Shown here: positions 22,373 through 31,169 of the stretch, in pieces
Layout: each line of letters begins with the position of its first letter
How positions within the stretch are numbered: position 1 is the first letter of the stretch
Assembly: GCA_030849075.1 (NCBI GenBank)
Contig: JASAOO010003421.1
Span: 5,969-58,371 of the forward strand
Reading direction: 5' to 3'
Source: Zelonia costaricensis
Lineage: Eukaryota > Euglenozoa > Kinetoplastea > Trypanosomatida > Trypanosomatidae
Length of the DNA: 52,403 nucleotides
Translations under genes and position numbers: made by a program
Notes under the pieces: generated by a model
What the model saw: only the letters and a program-made list of their open reading frames with translations
Database searches by the model: none
Told to the model about the DNA's origin: nothing

Positions 22373-22520
22373 GTTGGGCACGCTCCACCTTCGTCCCCCG
22401 CTCCCTTGTCTCCGCCGGGCTGTCAGCTCTGCGCCGCTCAGCTCAGCCACACGCCGCTACGCACTCACTTCCTCCTCCGGCCTTAACACAAGTCTCGACG
22501 TGCAGGCACACGGGACCAGC

Positions 22521-25500
22521 ATGCGGGCGTCGCGCTCCGCCAAGATGCTGGCCGATGGCAAGGAAGGGCACGGTGAGGGGAACTCAGCGACGGGCTGTCG
22601 CTCGCCCGAGTCGCTGCAGGAGCTCTCCATGGGCATTCTGTTCGTGTCGATGCTCATCTTCCTCGGCGGCACCTTCTTTATGACACACAAGCGCCGCATC
22701 CCGCTGCCCTACACGGTGGTGCTCTTCCTGTACGGCATCTTTGTTGGCGCCGTGGCGCTCTGGCTCTACCCCGATGTGGCCGCCGCGCTCGGCGCCATCC
22801 CACCCGAGCTGCTCTTCTATATCTTCCTCCCCGTCCTGATCTTCGAGGGCAGCTACGCGATGAACATCCACGCCCTGGGTCGTGTCTTTCCGCAGGTGCT
22901 ACTGCTTGCCACGGTGGGGCTGCTCATCAACACGGCCCTGCTGTCGCTGCCGGTGAAGTGGTGCTTCCCGTCATGGTCGTGGTCGGCGGCGCTGCTGCTG
23001 GGCTCGCTGCTCTCGGCCACCGACCCCGTCGCGGTGGTGGCGCTGCTGAAGGACCTGGGCGTGGACAAGTGCATGACGGCCATGGTGGACGGCGAGGCGG
23101 TCATGAACGATGGCACGGCGATCATCATGTTCAGCCTTCTGCTGCCCGCCGCGCGGGACGGGTTCGTGGACAAGTCGGCCGGCAGGATTGTGCTGGAGTG
23201 TGCGCGACTGGCGCTGCTGCCCATGGTGCTAGGCCCGCTCTTCGGGTTCCTGCAATCTTTCTGGTTGCGGCGCACCGGCGCTGGCCTGACCAAGGCCTGC
23301 ATCACGGTGTCCGTCACGTACGTGTCCTACTACATCGCCGCCGTGCTCATCGGCACCAGCGGCGTGCTGACGCTCTTCTTTCAAGGCATTTTTCTCAGCT
23401 ACTACTGCCCCTCCCTCTTCCCGGGCCGTGAGGGCAACATCATCTCCTCCACGTGGGAGTTTCTCGTGCACCTCGGCAACACGGTGCTTTTCTCGCTCGT
23501 CGGCGTCATCCTCGTCGCGGATGTGCTGCCGACGGTGCGCATGCTCGACATCCTTGTTCTGGCCGCCATCTACATTGCCATGGTGCTGTCACGCCTAATC
23601 ATGCTGGAGGTGCTGATGCCAGTGCTGAATCTCTTCTCGTACAAGTTCGACCAGCACCGCATCGCGCTGATGGTGCACGCCGGCCTCCGCGGCGGCGTGG
23701 CGGCGACCCTGGCGTTGGCGGTGAAGCAGGAGGGGCTCGAAGAGGGTATTGACATCCTCAAGGTCACCGCCGGCATCGTGCTGCTGACGCTGCTCGTGAA
23801 TGCGTCGACGTCGGCCAAGGTGGTGGAGCGGCTTGGCTTCAAGACGAAGCCGGAGTACCGCCTCGTCAAGATGGAGTACGCCATGGAGCTGATGCGCAGC
23901 GCGCGGGAGCACGCGCTGGAGGGGGTGAAGCGGGACACCAAGTACCGCAACGCCAGCTGGATGCAGGTGGAGAAGTACGTGCGCCACCACATCCGCAACC
24001 CATACCGCGGCATCGGCGTCGAGGTTGAGGAGGACGAGGACAAGACGGTGAACCGCATGCTCATGTCCGCGTTCAAGTCCGCGCTGTGGCGGCAGCGCGA
24101 CGAGGAGGTGATCACGGAGACCGTCGTCATGCAGCTCGGCGCCGCGCTGGCGACGCTGATCGACCGCGGCGAGCTGCTGGACGTGCGGCAGATGTACTGG
24201 TACCACCGCCACCGCAACGCAGCGAGCGGGGAGGAGGAGCGTGAGATCGCAATGCAGAGCTCCCCGCTGGGACCGCGGCGCCAGCCCTCGTTCGCGTCGA
24301 CCCCGCGCAGCCGGTACTCGGCGCAGCAGCAGCAGCACCTCTCCAGCAGCCAGACCTGGCGTGCGCGTCATGCCACCGACGTGGTCGTCTCCTCGCCGGC
24401 CGAGACGGAGCTGCTCGACCAGGACGAGTGCCAATACTCCACCACCTCCACGCCCAGCATGGCGGCCGAGAGCCAGTCCGTGAGCATCACAGTGCGCGGC
24501 GGGGAGGGGTACGAGGCCGACAACGCCGATGCCGCCGCCGCCCCGTCCAGCGGCGGGCTCACAATCGACGTGACGAGTCTGCCGCCCGACTACTTCGCGA
24601 GTGGACAAGACGGCGCCGCCGCAACGGCGGCGGCCTACGCGGAGGAGGAGCAGGCGGCGCAAACGAACCGGATGGTTTCCAATCTCATGCGGCGGCTGCT
24701 CCCGCCGTGGGTGGTGCTGCTCGAGCGCTTCTTCTGCGGCCCGGGCTACTTCGCCGCGGCCCACTGCCGTGCCCAGGAGAATGCGTTCGTGGCGCTCCTC
24801 GCGGTGGTGAAGTGCCTCACGGCGATCTCGCCGCTGAAGTTCAAGTTCATCTCGTCCGAGGCCCAGGCGCGGCGGGTGGAGCGGTGGATGACGGCGCAGA
24901 TCACCGCCGCAAACCGGGCCATCCGCTTCTTCTACGCGAGCTTCCCGGAGGCGACGAACAACGTGGCCAGCAGCCGCGCCGTCGTGTCGGTTGCCAATGC
25001 GCTGGAGGAGACGGTGCACACGCTGCACACCGAGCACGGCTTCGGCACCCGCGCGGCTGAGGTGCTCGCGGAGATGGTGTTGCACATGCGCGCCCACACG
25101 CCGGCGCAGTGGGAGCACAACGCGACACAGAAGGAAAGCAACCTCGCCCTGCGCGCCGTCGCCGCGACGACGCTGGGCAAGGGGCTGCGAACGGTGGAGA
25201 TGAAGGCGATTTGCTCGATGGGGCTCGTTCGCAGGTTCCGCGAGGGCGACACTATTACGCTGCCGGACAACGCGTTTCTCGTCGTGGTCTTCGGCAGCCT
25301 GCGGGCCGTGTACGGGCAGTGGACGACGCTGAACGAGCATGAACTGATGGAGAACTTCGGGGACACGGTGGGACTGGAGGCGCTGATGCTGCCGAAGGAG
25401 TTCCGCGTCGATCAGCAGCGGCGCTGGCGCGTCATCTCGACCGAGGCCACGGCGCTGCTCATCTCCTTCAACAGCGTCCGCCCCTTCCTGACGGAGCGGT

Positions 25501-27197
25501 CGTTCCGCGCGGTGAAGGCGATGTGGCGGGCCGCCGCGGCGGAGGTGCTCGTCCCCTTCCTGTCCCGCATCGTCACGGTGCCGGAGAACGAGACCCGCAC
25601 GCAGCGGGAGCACCTGCTGGAGCTCATTCTCGCCGGCACCCCGCTCATCGGCCCGCGCGACTGCGACCTGGCGAGCTGCGAGACGAGCTTCCACCTCTAC
25701 TTCTACCTCCGCGGCTCTGACAAGTCGAACCTGTTCAACAGCCACACCCCGCCGTGCTACATCTCGACATTCTTTGTGCACCAGCTGCGCTGGACCGATC
25801 CCAACGCGGTGCTCTACGCCGTGCCGATGCGCGTCGGCGACCGCGGCTACGTGCCGTGGGCAACGCCGGTCGCCCCGGTCGGGAACGCCACCAACTCGCC
25901 CACCGCGTCGGGCGAGGATGAGCGGGACGATGCGGAGGGCGAGGTCGAGGAGATGACTGAGGTGCACGGCGCAGGGCTGGATGGGGCGTACGGGGCGGCG
26001 GCCGCGGCCAGACGTGCCACCGCCGCCACCGCGCCGGGCACGGGCCCCTTTCCGCCTGCCCCCACCGCGCGTGCGTCAACGGGCCGCGGCACCGCCGCGT
26101 CGTCGGTGTCGCTGCCGCTGCCCGTGTCCGTCACCGCGGCGGGGACGTCGTCGTCGCGCTCGCCGTACCGCGCAGCGGTGGATGAGCTGCTGCCCACGGC
26201 AGGGCAGCGTGTGACGGCGTGGGGCGGCGAGTTCGGGTCCTCCGCGGATGGCGAGCTGCGTGAGACGATCGAGTCGCACTCTGTGCACTCCTCTGTTGAG
26301 GGTGACGGCGTGGCGGCCACCACGGCAGCGTCCTTTGCGAGCAGCACCATCGAGCACGGCAGCGTGCCACCGTCAGCCGTGTTCGGTGAGAAGAGCGGCA
26401 CGACGCACGCGGCGGCGACAAACATTATTAATAGCGTGCTGCTGGGCTGCGTGCCGGACGACCCGGATGGACTCTACCGCAGCACGTCTGTCACCGCATT
26501 CGGCGACTACGCCGACCACCTCGCCTCCCCCACCGTGACGCAGCGGAGCGGCGAGATGTTTCCGGTGTCGCCGACGGTATCGGAGCAGCAGAGCCACGGC
26601 GCCGGATCGCACTTCGTCCCGGACGGCGAGATCAGCATCTTCTACGCCCTGAGCAACTTCGTGACCGTCGTGCCCTTTGTGAATCAAATGTTTGTGCACT
26701 ACGCGTCGACGCTGGAGCACCTCTGCATCGCCACGCTGCGCTACCTGCGCTTCCCCACCGACCCGTTTCACGCCCGCAACGCGCAGAGGACGGGGGAGCA
26801 GACGGTCGAGTTCTTGCTCAACTTCTGCGTCGAGCTGTCGCTGCTGAAGCGCACGTGCCGCGTGGTCAGCAAGCGCCACCACGAGGACACCGACGTGCTG
26901 AACCCGTTCCACGTGAACAACGACACGGACTCCGCTTTTCAAGCCCGCGTGTGCGCGTGGGCGCGGCGGCACCGTCTGAACGGCAAGTTTCACCTCAAGA
27001 CGATGGTGATGGAGATGAACCAGTACGCGAACCGCCGCTTCCCCGACTACGTCGCCGTGCTGCGTCGCATGGTCGAGCTGGAGCGGACGCTGAAGGACGT
27101 GGAGACGGCGGAGGGCATGAATTCGCTGTGCCGGCGTATCGTCATGAGCAGCAAGGACAAGGCGATGGGCATGGAGGTCCTCGAGGACGCCGTGTGA
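22521..27197 (+). CDS. Na+/H+ exchanger with cyclic-nucleotide-binding-like tail (1558 aa)
   Basis: A CPA1-type cation/proton antiporter. The frame is open further upstream, but 22521 is its first ATG; the longer reading would need a GTG start. The membrane domain (residues about 35-435) shows the family's signatures: F-L-P-V-L-I-F-E-G-S-Y, the ion-site motif A-T-D-P-V (Asp168), G-E-A-V-M-N-D (Asn196-Asp197) and G-L-R-G-G-V-A-A-T (Arg390). A cytoplasmic tail of about 1100 residues follows. It has a low-complexity linker (about 575-710), a helical part, a cyclic-nucleotide-binding-like fold (about 890-1030; F-R-E-G-D at 907-911, F-G-D at 946-948), a long disordered Ser/Thr/Ala stretch (about 1130-1370) and a conserved C-terminal domain. 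The order resembles plant SOS1 rather than short NHEs. The phosphate-binding cassette is degenerate (RRWR at 967-970), so ligand binding is uncertain. Likely role: Na+ extrusion or pH control at a cell membrane. Confidence 0.93.
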   Translation: MRASRSAKMLADGKEGHGEGNSATGCRSPESLQELSMGILFVSMLIFLGGTFFMTHKRRIPLPYTVVLFLYGIFVGAVALWLYPDVAAALGAIPPELLFYIFLPVLIFEGSYAMNIHALGRVFPQVLLLATVGLLINTALLSLPVKWCFPSWSWSAALLLGSLLSATDPVAVVALLKDLGVDKCMTAMVDGEAVMNDGTAIIMFSLLLPAARDGFVDKSAGRIVLECARLALLPMVLGPLFGFLQSFWLRRTGAGLTKACITVSVTYVSYYIAAVLIGTSGVLTLFFQGIFLSYYCPSLFPGREGNIISSTWEFLVHLGNTVLFSLVGVILVADVLPTVRMLDILVLAAIYIAMVLSRLIMLEVLMPVLNLFSYKFDQHRIALMVHAGLRGGVAATLALAVKQEGLEEGIDILKVTAGIVLLTLLVNASTSAKVVERLGFKTKPEYRLVKMEYAMELMRSAREHALEGVKRDTKYRNASWMQVEKYVRHHIRNPYRGIGVEVEEDEDKTVNRMLMSAFKSALWRQRDEEVITETVVMQLGAALATLIDRGELLDVRQMYWYHRHRNAASGEEEREIAMQSSPLGPRRQPSFASTPRSRYSAQQQQHLSSSQTWRARHATDVVVSSPAETELLDQDECQYSTTSTPSMAAESQSVSITVRGGEGYEADNADAAAAPSSGGLTIDVTSLPPDYFASGQDGAAATAAAYAEEEQAAQTNRMVSNLMRRLLPPWVVLLERFFCGPGYFAAAHCRAQENAFVALLAVVKCLTAISPLKFKFISSEAQARRVERWMTAQITAANRAIRFFYASFPEATNNVASSRAVVSVANALEETVHTLHTEHGFGTRAAEVLAEMVLHMRAHTPAQWEHNATQKESNLALRAVAATTLGKGLRTVEMKAICSMGLVRRFREGDTITLPDNAFLVVVFGSLRAVYGQWTTLNEHELMENFGDTVGLEALMLPKEFRVDQQRRWRVISTEATALLISFNSVRPFLTERSFRAVKAMWRAAAAEVLVPFLSRIVTVPENETRTQREHLLELILAGTPLIGPRDCDLASCETSFHLYFYLRGSDKSNLFNSHTPPCYISTFFVHQLRWTDPNAVLYAVPMRVGDRGYVPWATPVAPVGNATNSPTASGEDERDDAEGEVEEMTEVHGAGLDGAYGAAAAARRATAATAPGTGPFPPAPTARASTGRGTAASSVSLPLPVSVTAAGTSSSRSPYRAAVDELLPTAGQRVTAWGGEFGSSADGELRETIESHSVHSSVEGDGVAATTAASFASSTIEHGSVPPSAVFGEKSGTTHAAATNIINSVLLGCVPDDPDGLYRSTSVTAFGDYADHLASPTVTQRSGEMFPVSPTVSEQQSHGAGSHFVPDGEISIFYALSNFVTVVPFVNQMFVHYASTLEHLCIATLRYLRFPTDPFHARNAQRTGEQTVEFLLNFCVELSLLKRTCRVVSKRHHEDTDVLNPFHVNNDTDSAFQARVCAWARRHRLNGKFHLKTMVMEMNQYANRRFPDYVAVLRRMVELERTLKDVETAEGMNSLCRRIVMSSKDKAMGMEVLEDAV

Positions 27198-28094
27198 GGG
27201 TGGAGAGGCGAGGAGGCCCGGACACGTGGCCACGCTCCGCGTTGTGCGTCTCTTCACATGCGACTCGTGTCCACGTGCATGTGCGCCGGCAGTTTGGCGT
27301 GGTTCTTTGTGTTGTGGTGTTTTCCTCCTCTCCTCCCGCGCAGCGGCATGCGGGGCCCCGATTCGTTTTCTTTCGCTTCCATTCGCGTGTGTGCTGGTGT
27401 CTGTGTGTCTGTGTGTGTGTGTGCTCTCTTTTGGCGTCTACGTTGCGTTCGATTCAAGCTGCAGCTCGATAACCGATCACTACAATAAAGAAAACTACGA
27501 CGTAGAACGGAGTAGGATGGGGGGGGAAGGGAGGCCGGGGCGACTAAGTGGAGTGGAGTGCTCGCGGGGCGAGGCAGCCGCTGATGCGGAAGAGGACGCG
27601 TACTGGGCTGCGGTGGAGGGTGGGACAGCTCTCACACGACGACGCAACTTGACCGCTGCGGTGTCTACAGTGACCGCACTTGGCATCGTCCGCTTGCTGT
27701 GCGAGTGGATGCGCCCACAGTGCGCGAGGCGTTGCTTGGAAAGCACCACACCGAGGGCCCCGCCGTCTTGAGGACGATGTGATGTACCGTTGCACCTCTG
27801 CCGTGTCCTCATCGCACCTTTAAAGCCACCGCAATAACCCGTGCTCCCCATTGCGTTCCTTATCGGTCCTTGCGTCATTTATTGGCGTGTTGCTGGCGCC
27901 TCCACACACAAACACACACACACACGCAGAGCCGCGTAACACACGTCGCGTGCAGTAGCGCGCACGTAAAAGGGGATCAGTGCGACGCATCTTGCGTCTG
28001 CTCGCTCCTTCTCCTCCTCCACACACTCACCTTTCACGTACTTGCTCACACAAAACACACTCACGGTCGCGCATCACATACTAGAGCTCCAGCA
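27198..28094. other. 0.9 kb spacer
   Basis: No gene was seen. A GT-rich stretch lies near 27400-27424, a G-rich run at 27519-27536, and pyrimidine-rich DNA at 27990-28050 leads to the next gene. Confidence 0.6.
27990..28084 (+). promoter_or_regulatory. Candidate spliced-leader acceptor for the first SET/MYND gene
   Basis: The pyrimidine-rich run at about 27998-28045 is followed by a CA-rich stretch free of AG until 28083-28084. That would leave a leader of only about ten bases. An earlier AG at 27979-27980 is an alternative and also leaves 28095 as the first ATG. Confidence 0.45.
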
Positions 28095-29432
28095 ATGGAT
28101 CCTGCTGTGAAGGCTGCTGGCGAGCTTAACGCGATCTTCGGCAGGCTCGAGGTCCCGTGCGAGGTGTGCGTGACCGACGCGGAGGGCAAGCACGTCAAGG
28201 CAACCACCGCCCTGGCAGCGGGTGTTGCGCTGGTGGAAGAGATCCCGATTGTGTCGTGGCCCTCTGCCCACCTTGTGTCCCTGAATGTGCCCTTCTGCTT
28301 CCACTGCCTGCGCCTGAGCAGCCACCAACTTCCCGCGTCGGCCTCGGACGCTGCACCAACGCTGCCTGACGCGTGGTCTGGATGTGCGCAGTGCTCCTCC
28401 TCCTTCTGTTCGCCGACGTGTCAGCAAGCGTGTGGGCGACTGCACCGGCTGCTGTGTGCCAGCCTCGCCACCCTGCGGGCAGAAGAAGACCTTGCACACG
28501 GCGCGACGGGCACGAAACGCGACGCCGCGGCAGCCTCCGGCATCACGCTCGAGGCCCTCGCGCGGTGTGTCGGCTGGATCGTACAGCGACTCTCTGCCGT
28601 CGTAGAGCAGCAGAAGCTCACGCACGAAGCTCTGCAAACCGACTACGTGCTCCAGCAGCAGCAGCATCCGCAAAGCACGGGCGGTGCAACGAGCGCCGCC
28701 CCGTCTTCCACCTGGTCGACGGCCTCGCTGAACTATCAACTCTTCACTCAAGTCGTCACCCCCTTCAGCCGCCTGATCAGCCCACCCGACAACGCCGAGT
28801 TCGACGGCATCTCGCTGCCGGCCTGGGTGTCTGCCGTCCGCCGTGCGCTGGCAGATCGCTGTGTCAAGGTGCTGCTCATGGCAAGCGGCGCAAACCTCGC
28901 CGCCGTGAAGCTGCAACAGGTGCCGCTGACGTACGATGCCGATGCCACGAGGAGTCCACTGTGGGCCGAGGCGCTGGTGCAGGTAGTCCTCAGCACGGAC
29001 ACGCTGCGCACGCTTGTCGGGCAGATGGTCCTGAACGCGCACGCCATCAACGACTATCTTCTGCCTGCACCGACCGGCGCGTCCGAGGTCGAGTCCACCT
29101 CTGCTGATGCTCCCGCGGCTTTGGGCCGGTTCGATTGGATTCTCAAAGGGGCGGGCTTGTACGCGTTGCTGGCGTGCTTCAACCACTCTTGCGCCCCCAA
29201 CGCGGCTGTGAGTAACGTGGGCGGCACACACGAAATAGGGCTGCAGACGACGCGGCCGGTCGCTGCGGGAGCACCACTCACCATCACGTACATTCCTGTG
29301 GACGCGGAAACGAGCACACCAGCGACGCGGCGGCAGCAGCTGAAGAACTACTTCTTCACGTGCCGCTGCCCCCGCTGCACCGAGGAGGAGAAGCAGCAAG
29401 GCGCGGCTTCGGCCGCCGCCGCCAGTGCATAG
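28095..29432 (+). CDS. SET/MYND (SMYD-type) putative methyltransferase (445 aa)
   Basis: The domain order is that of the SMYD family: N-terminal SET half, MYND zinc finger, then catalytic SET core and post-SET. The SET start is seen at about residues 20-55 (K-A-T-T-A-L-A-A-G-V-A-L-V-E-E-I-P). The MYND zinc ligands fit C68-x2-C71, C97-x2-C100, C105-x3-C109 and H117-x3-C121. The core motif N-H-S-C-x-P-N is at 363-369, the catalytic-type Tyr is Tyr399 in I-T-Y-I, and the post-SET C-x-C-x2-C is at 423-428. Such proteins methylate lysines of histones or cytosolic proteins; the substrate here is unknown. ATG 28095 is the first ATG of the frame. The stretch between MYND and core (about 205-215) carries a Q-rich low-complexity run. 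A second, larger member lies at 35437. Confidence 0.9.
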   Translation: MDPAVKAAGELNAIFGRLEVPCEVCVTDAEGKHVKATTALAAGVALVEEIPIVSWPSAHLVSLNVPFCFHCLRLSSHQLPASASDAAPTLPDAWSGCAQCSSSFCSPTCQQACGRLHRLLCASLATLRAEEDLAHGATGTKRDAAAASGITLEALARCVGWIVQRLSAVVEQQKLTHEALQTDYVLQQQQHPQSTGGATSAAPSSTWSTASLNYQLFTQVVTPFSRLISPPDNAEFDGISLPAWVSAVRRALADRCVKVLLMASGANLAAVKLQQVPLTYDADATRSPLWAEALVQVVLSTDTLRTLVGQMVLNAHAINDYLLPAPTGASEVESTSADAPAALGRFDWILKGAGLYALLACFNHSCAPNAAVSNVGGTHEIGLQTTRPVAAGAPLTITYIPVDAETSTPATRRQQLKNYFFTCRCPRCTEEEKQQGAASAAAASA

Positions 29433-31169
29433 GCGGTCTCACGCCCCGGCGCGTTGTCGTGGGGAGAGGAGGAGGGGGGGTGGGGGCCAGCGGCGCCTGC
29501 GTGTACCTCGGCTTTGTGCAGCCCATCGTGAAACACGCCGCTACGTTTCGTGACCCCGCTCACTGAGCTCTCAAGCTCTGGTCTTTCCCCCCACTTCATC
29601 GATCGGAAGAGGTGGCAAAGGGGGGAGGGAAGGGGCGAGAAAGGAGGCACCACTACGCTGTCCGGCGTGGAAGGAGCCGAATTCAAACGCGCCAGGACTC
29701 GCTGCGTGCGCACTTCATTGTGGGGTGGCATCGCGCAACTCCACTGACACGAGTAATCGCCGTAAGCGTGTCGTAAGAGAGCGACGAACACGAAGAAAAC
29801 GAAGAAAAGAGAGAGCAGGCAGCCAACCCTGAGGAGGACAAGCGGTTGTGCGGTGAAGGCGCTGGCGTTGGCCCGTCGTTGATGCGCTCGGTTTTTTTTT
29901 TTTTCCCTTTGCTTTGCTGGGTTCATGCAGCGCATCGCGTCGCGTTCGACGGCCAGGAGCGCATTGCCGCGCATCTTCAACGAGCACTTCATCCTCTCTC
30001 CCCCCTTCCCCAACGTGTGGGTGGCGTGTCAACGGAAATAGAAGCACCACTCTCTCTATGCCTGTCTGTCTTAACGCACGCACGCTACTCTTCACCTTCC
30101 TCGTTGCCCACCGTCTCGTCACGCATCCTTTGAATCCTGCCTCTGTCTGGTGGCCTTTCCCGTCGCCACTCTCCCTCCCTCCCTCTTGCCGCCATCACCC
30201 GCTGTCTTTACTCCCCCAAAACACGGCACCCCCAACCCCCCAAGCAGCGTCTTCTCCATCGCATATTCCTCAATCGCCCAAGCCGCACTCCGCATTTTTT
30301 TGTTACCTTGGCGCACCGTTCGAGAACGTTCAGGTGTACACGCCTCACCTCTCCCCCCTCATTCATTCACTCGTTCATTCATCGAACCACGCGCCTGCTC
30401 CCCCTTCTCCCTCGACGCTCGCTCTCTTTCCCTCCCCGTGCATTCACTCACAGAAAAACGACGCGCCTCTTAGCACTCATACACTCACACACTCACACCC
30501 ACACCCGCCCACGCACGCTTTCCAATATTGTGTGCTCTTCGCGTCTCCAACTCTCCTACTTCTCCTCTCCTGCTCGCTTGTGTGAGGCTCCTCCCCACTG
30601 AGACCTCCCGTCTTCGCTCCCCCTCCACCGCATCGCCTTCCCTTTCCCTTCCCTTCCGTTTCTGTGTGTTTTTGTTTGTGTGTGTTTGTGTGTGCACCCA
30701 CGCGCGTGCGCCGGTACACAGCCGTCTCTCTCTCTCTTTCGCGGTGGATCTCGCCTCACTGTTGTGGTGGACTCCCCCACTCCCTCACGTCTATTCTCCT
30801 TCCTTTGGGTCCTCTTGAAGGCCCCCCTTCCCACCCGCCACTTCCCTCTTGACGGTAACGGAGGAGCGGTTTGACGAGAAAAAAAGAAAACAAGTTGATT
30901 TCACTTACAAAGATAACGAACTTCTCCCTCTCCGCCCCCCGAAAAAAAAGGGCAACCACATCAACTCCACGACAAGACGCATCTCTTCTGTGCCTTTGGC
31001 TGTAGCCTCGCTGCACTTCTTCCTTCTCATTCCTCCTTTCCACACTTCCCCCCCCCCCCCCACCGCCGTTGCCGCGTCGCCGCACAGCCTCGTCCCTCCT
31101 CCCGACTTGCTACCGCGACACACTCGCCACACACACACACACAAACACACAATCACAGACGCACACACG
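29433..31169. other. 1.7 kb spacer
   Basis: No gene was recognised. The first part (29440-29650) is G-rich. A T run lies near 29891-29904. From about 30000 to 31080 the + strand is strongly pyrimidine-rich and probably includes the splice signals of the next gene, with a C run near 31050-31061. Confidence 0.6.
31017..31087 (+). promoter_or_regulatory. Candidate spliced-leader acceptor for the D2HGDH-like gene
   Basis: A long pyrimidine tract including a C run ends at AG 31086-31087. The next ATG is the gene start at 31170, a leader of about 82 bases. Confidence 0.65.

Larger units (their letters stand above)
13095..22520. other. 9.4 kb gene-free stretch
   Basis: This is the longest gap in the window. 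I found no open frame with an ATG start, balanced composition and recognisable domains. The frames are readings of pyrimidine tracts, CA/TG repeats and A runs. The whole stretch keeps the + strand pyrimidine bias, so there is no sign of a strand switch. Repeats include 14373-14420, 14468-14486, 14742-14768, 16476-16497, 17642-17706, 17894-17920, 20262-20289, 21985-22003 and 22155-22172, and a G run at 18874-18884. It may be a long 3' untranslated region plus non-coding RNA genes that I cannot recognise by eye. Confidence 0.55.

Noticed and set aside
22260..22520. An 87-codon N-terminal extension of the exchanger
   Set aside because: It starts at GTG, and the sequence resembles translated pyrimidine tract. 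A good splice acceptor at 22371-22372 lies inside it.
13095..22520. A strand-switch region with a divergent or convergent promoter
   Set aside because: Genes on both sides are on the + strand and the pyrimidine bias does not reverse, so no change of transcription direction is indicated.
23595..25967. A 790-codon open frame on the - strand across the exchanger gene
   Set aside because: It is antisense to a well-supported gene. Its Arg/His/Leu-rich low-information composition is what G/C-ending codons produce on the opposite strand.
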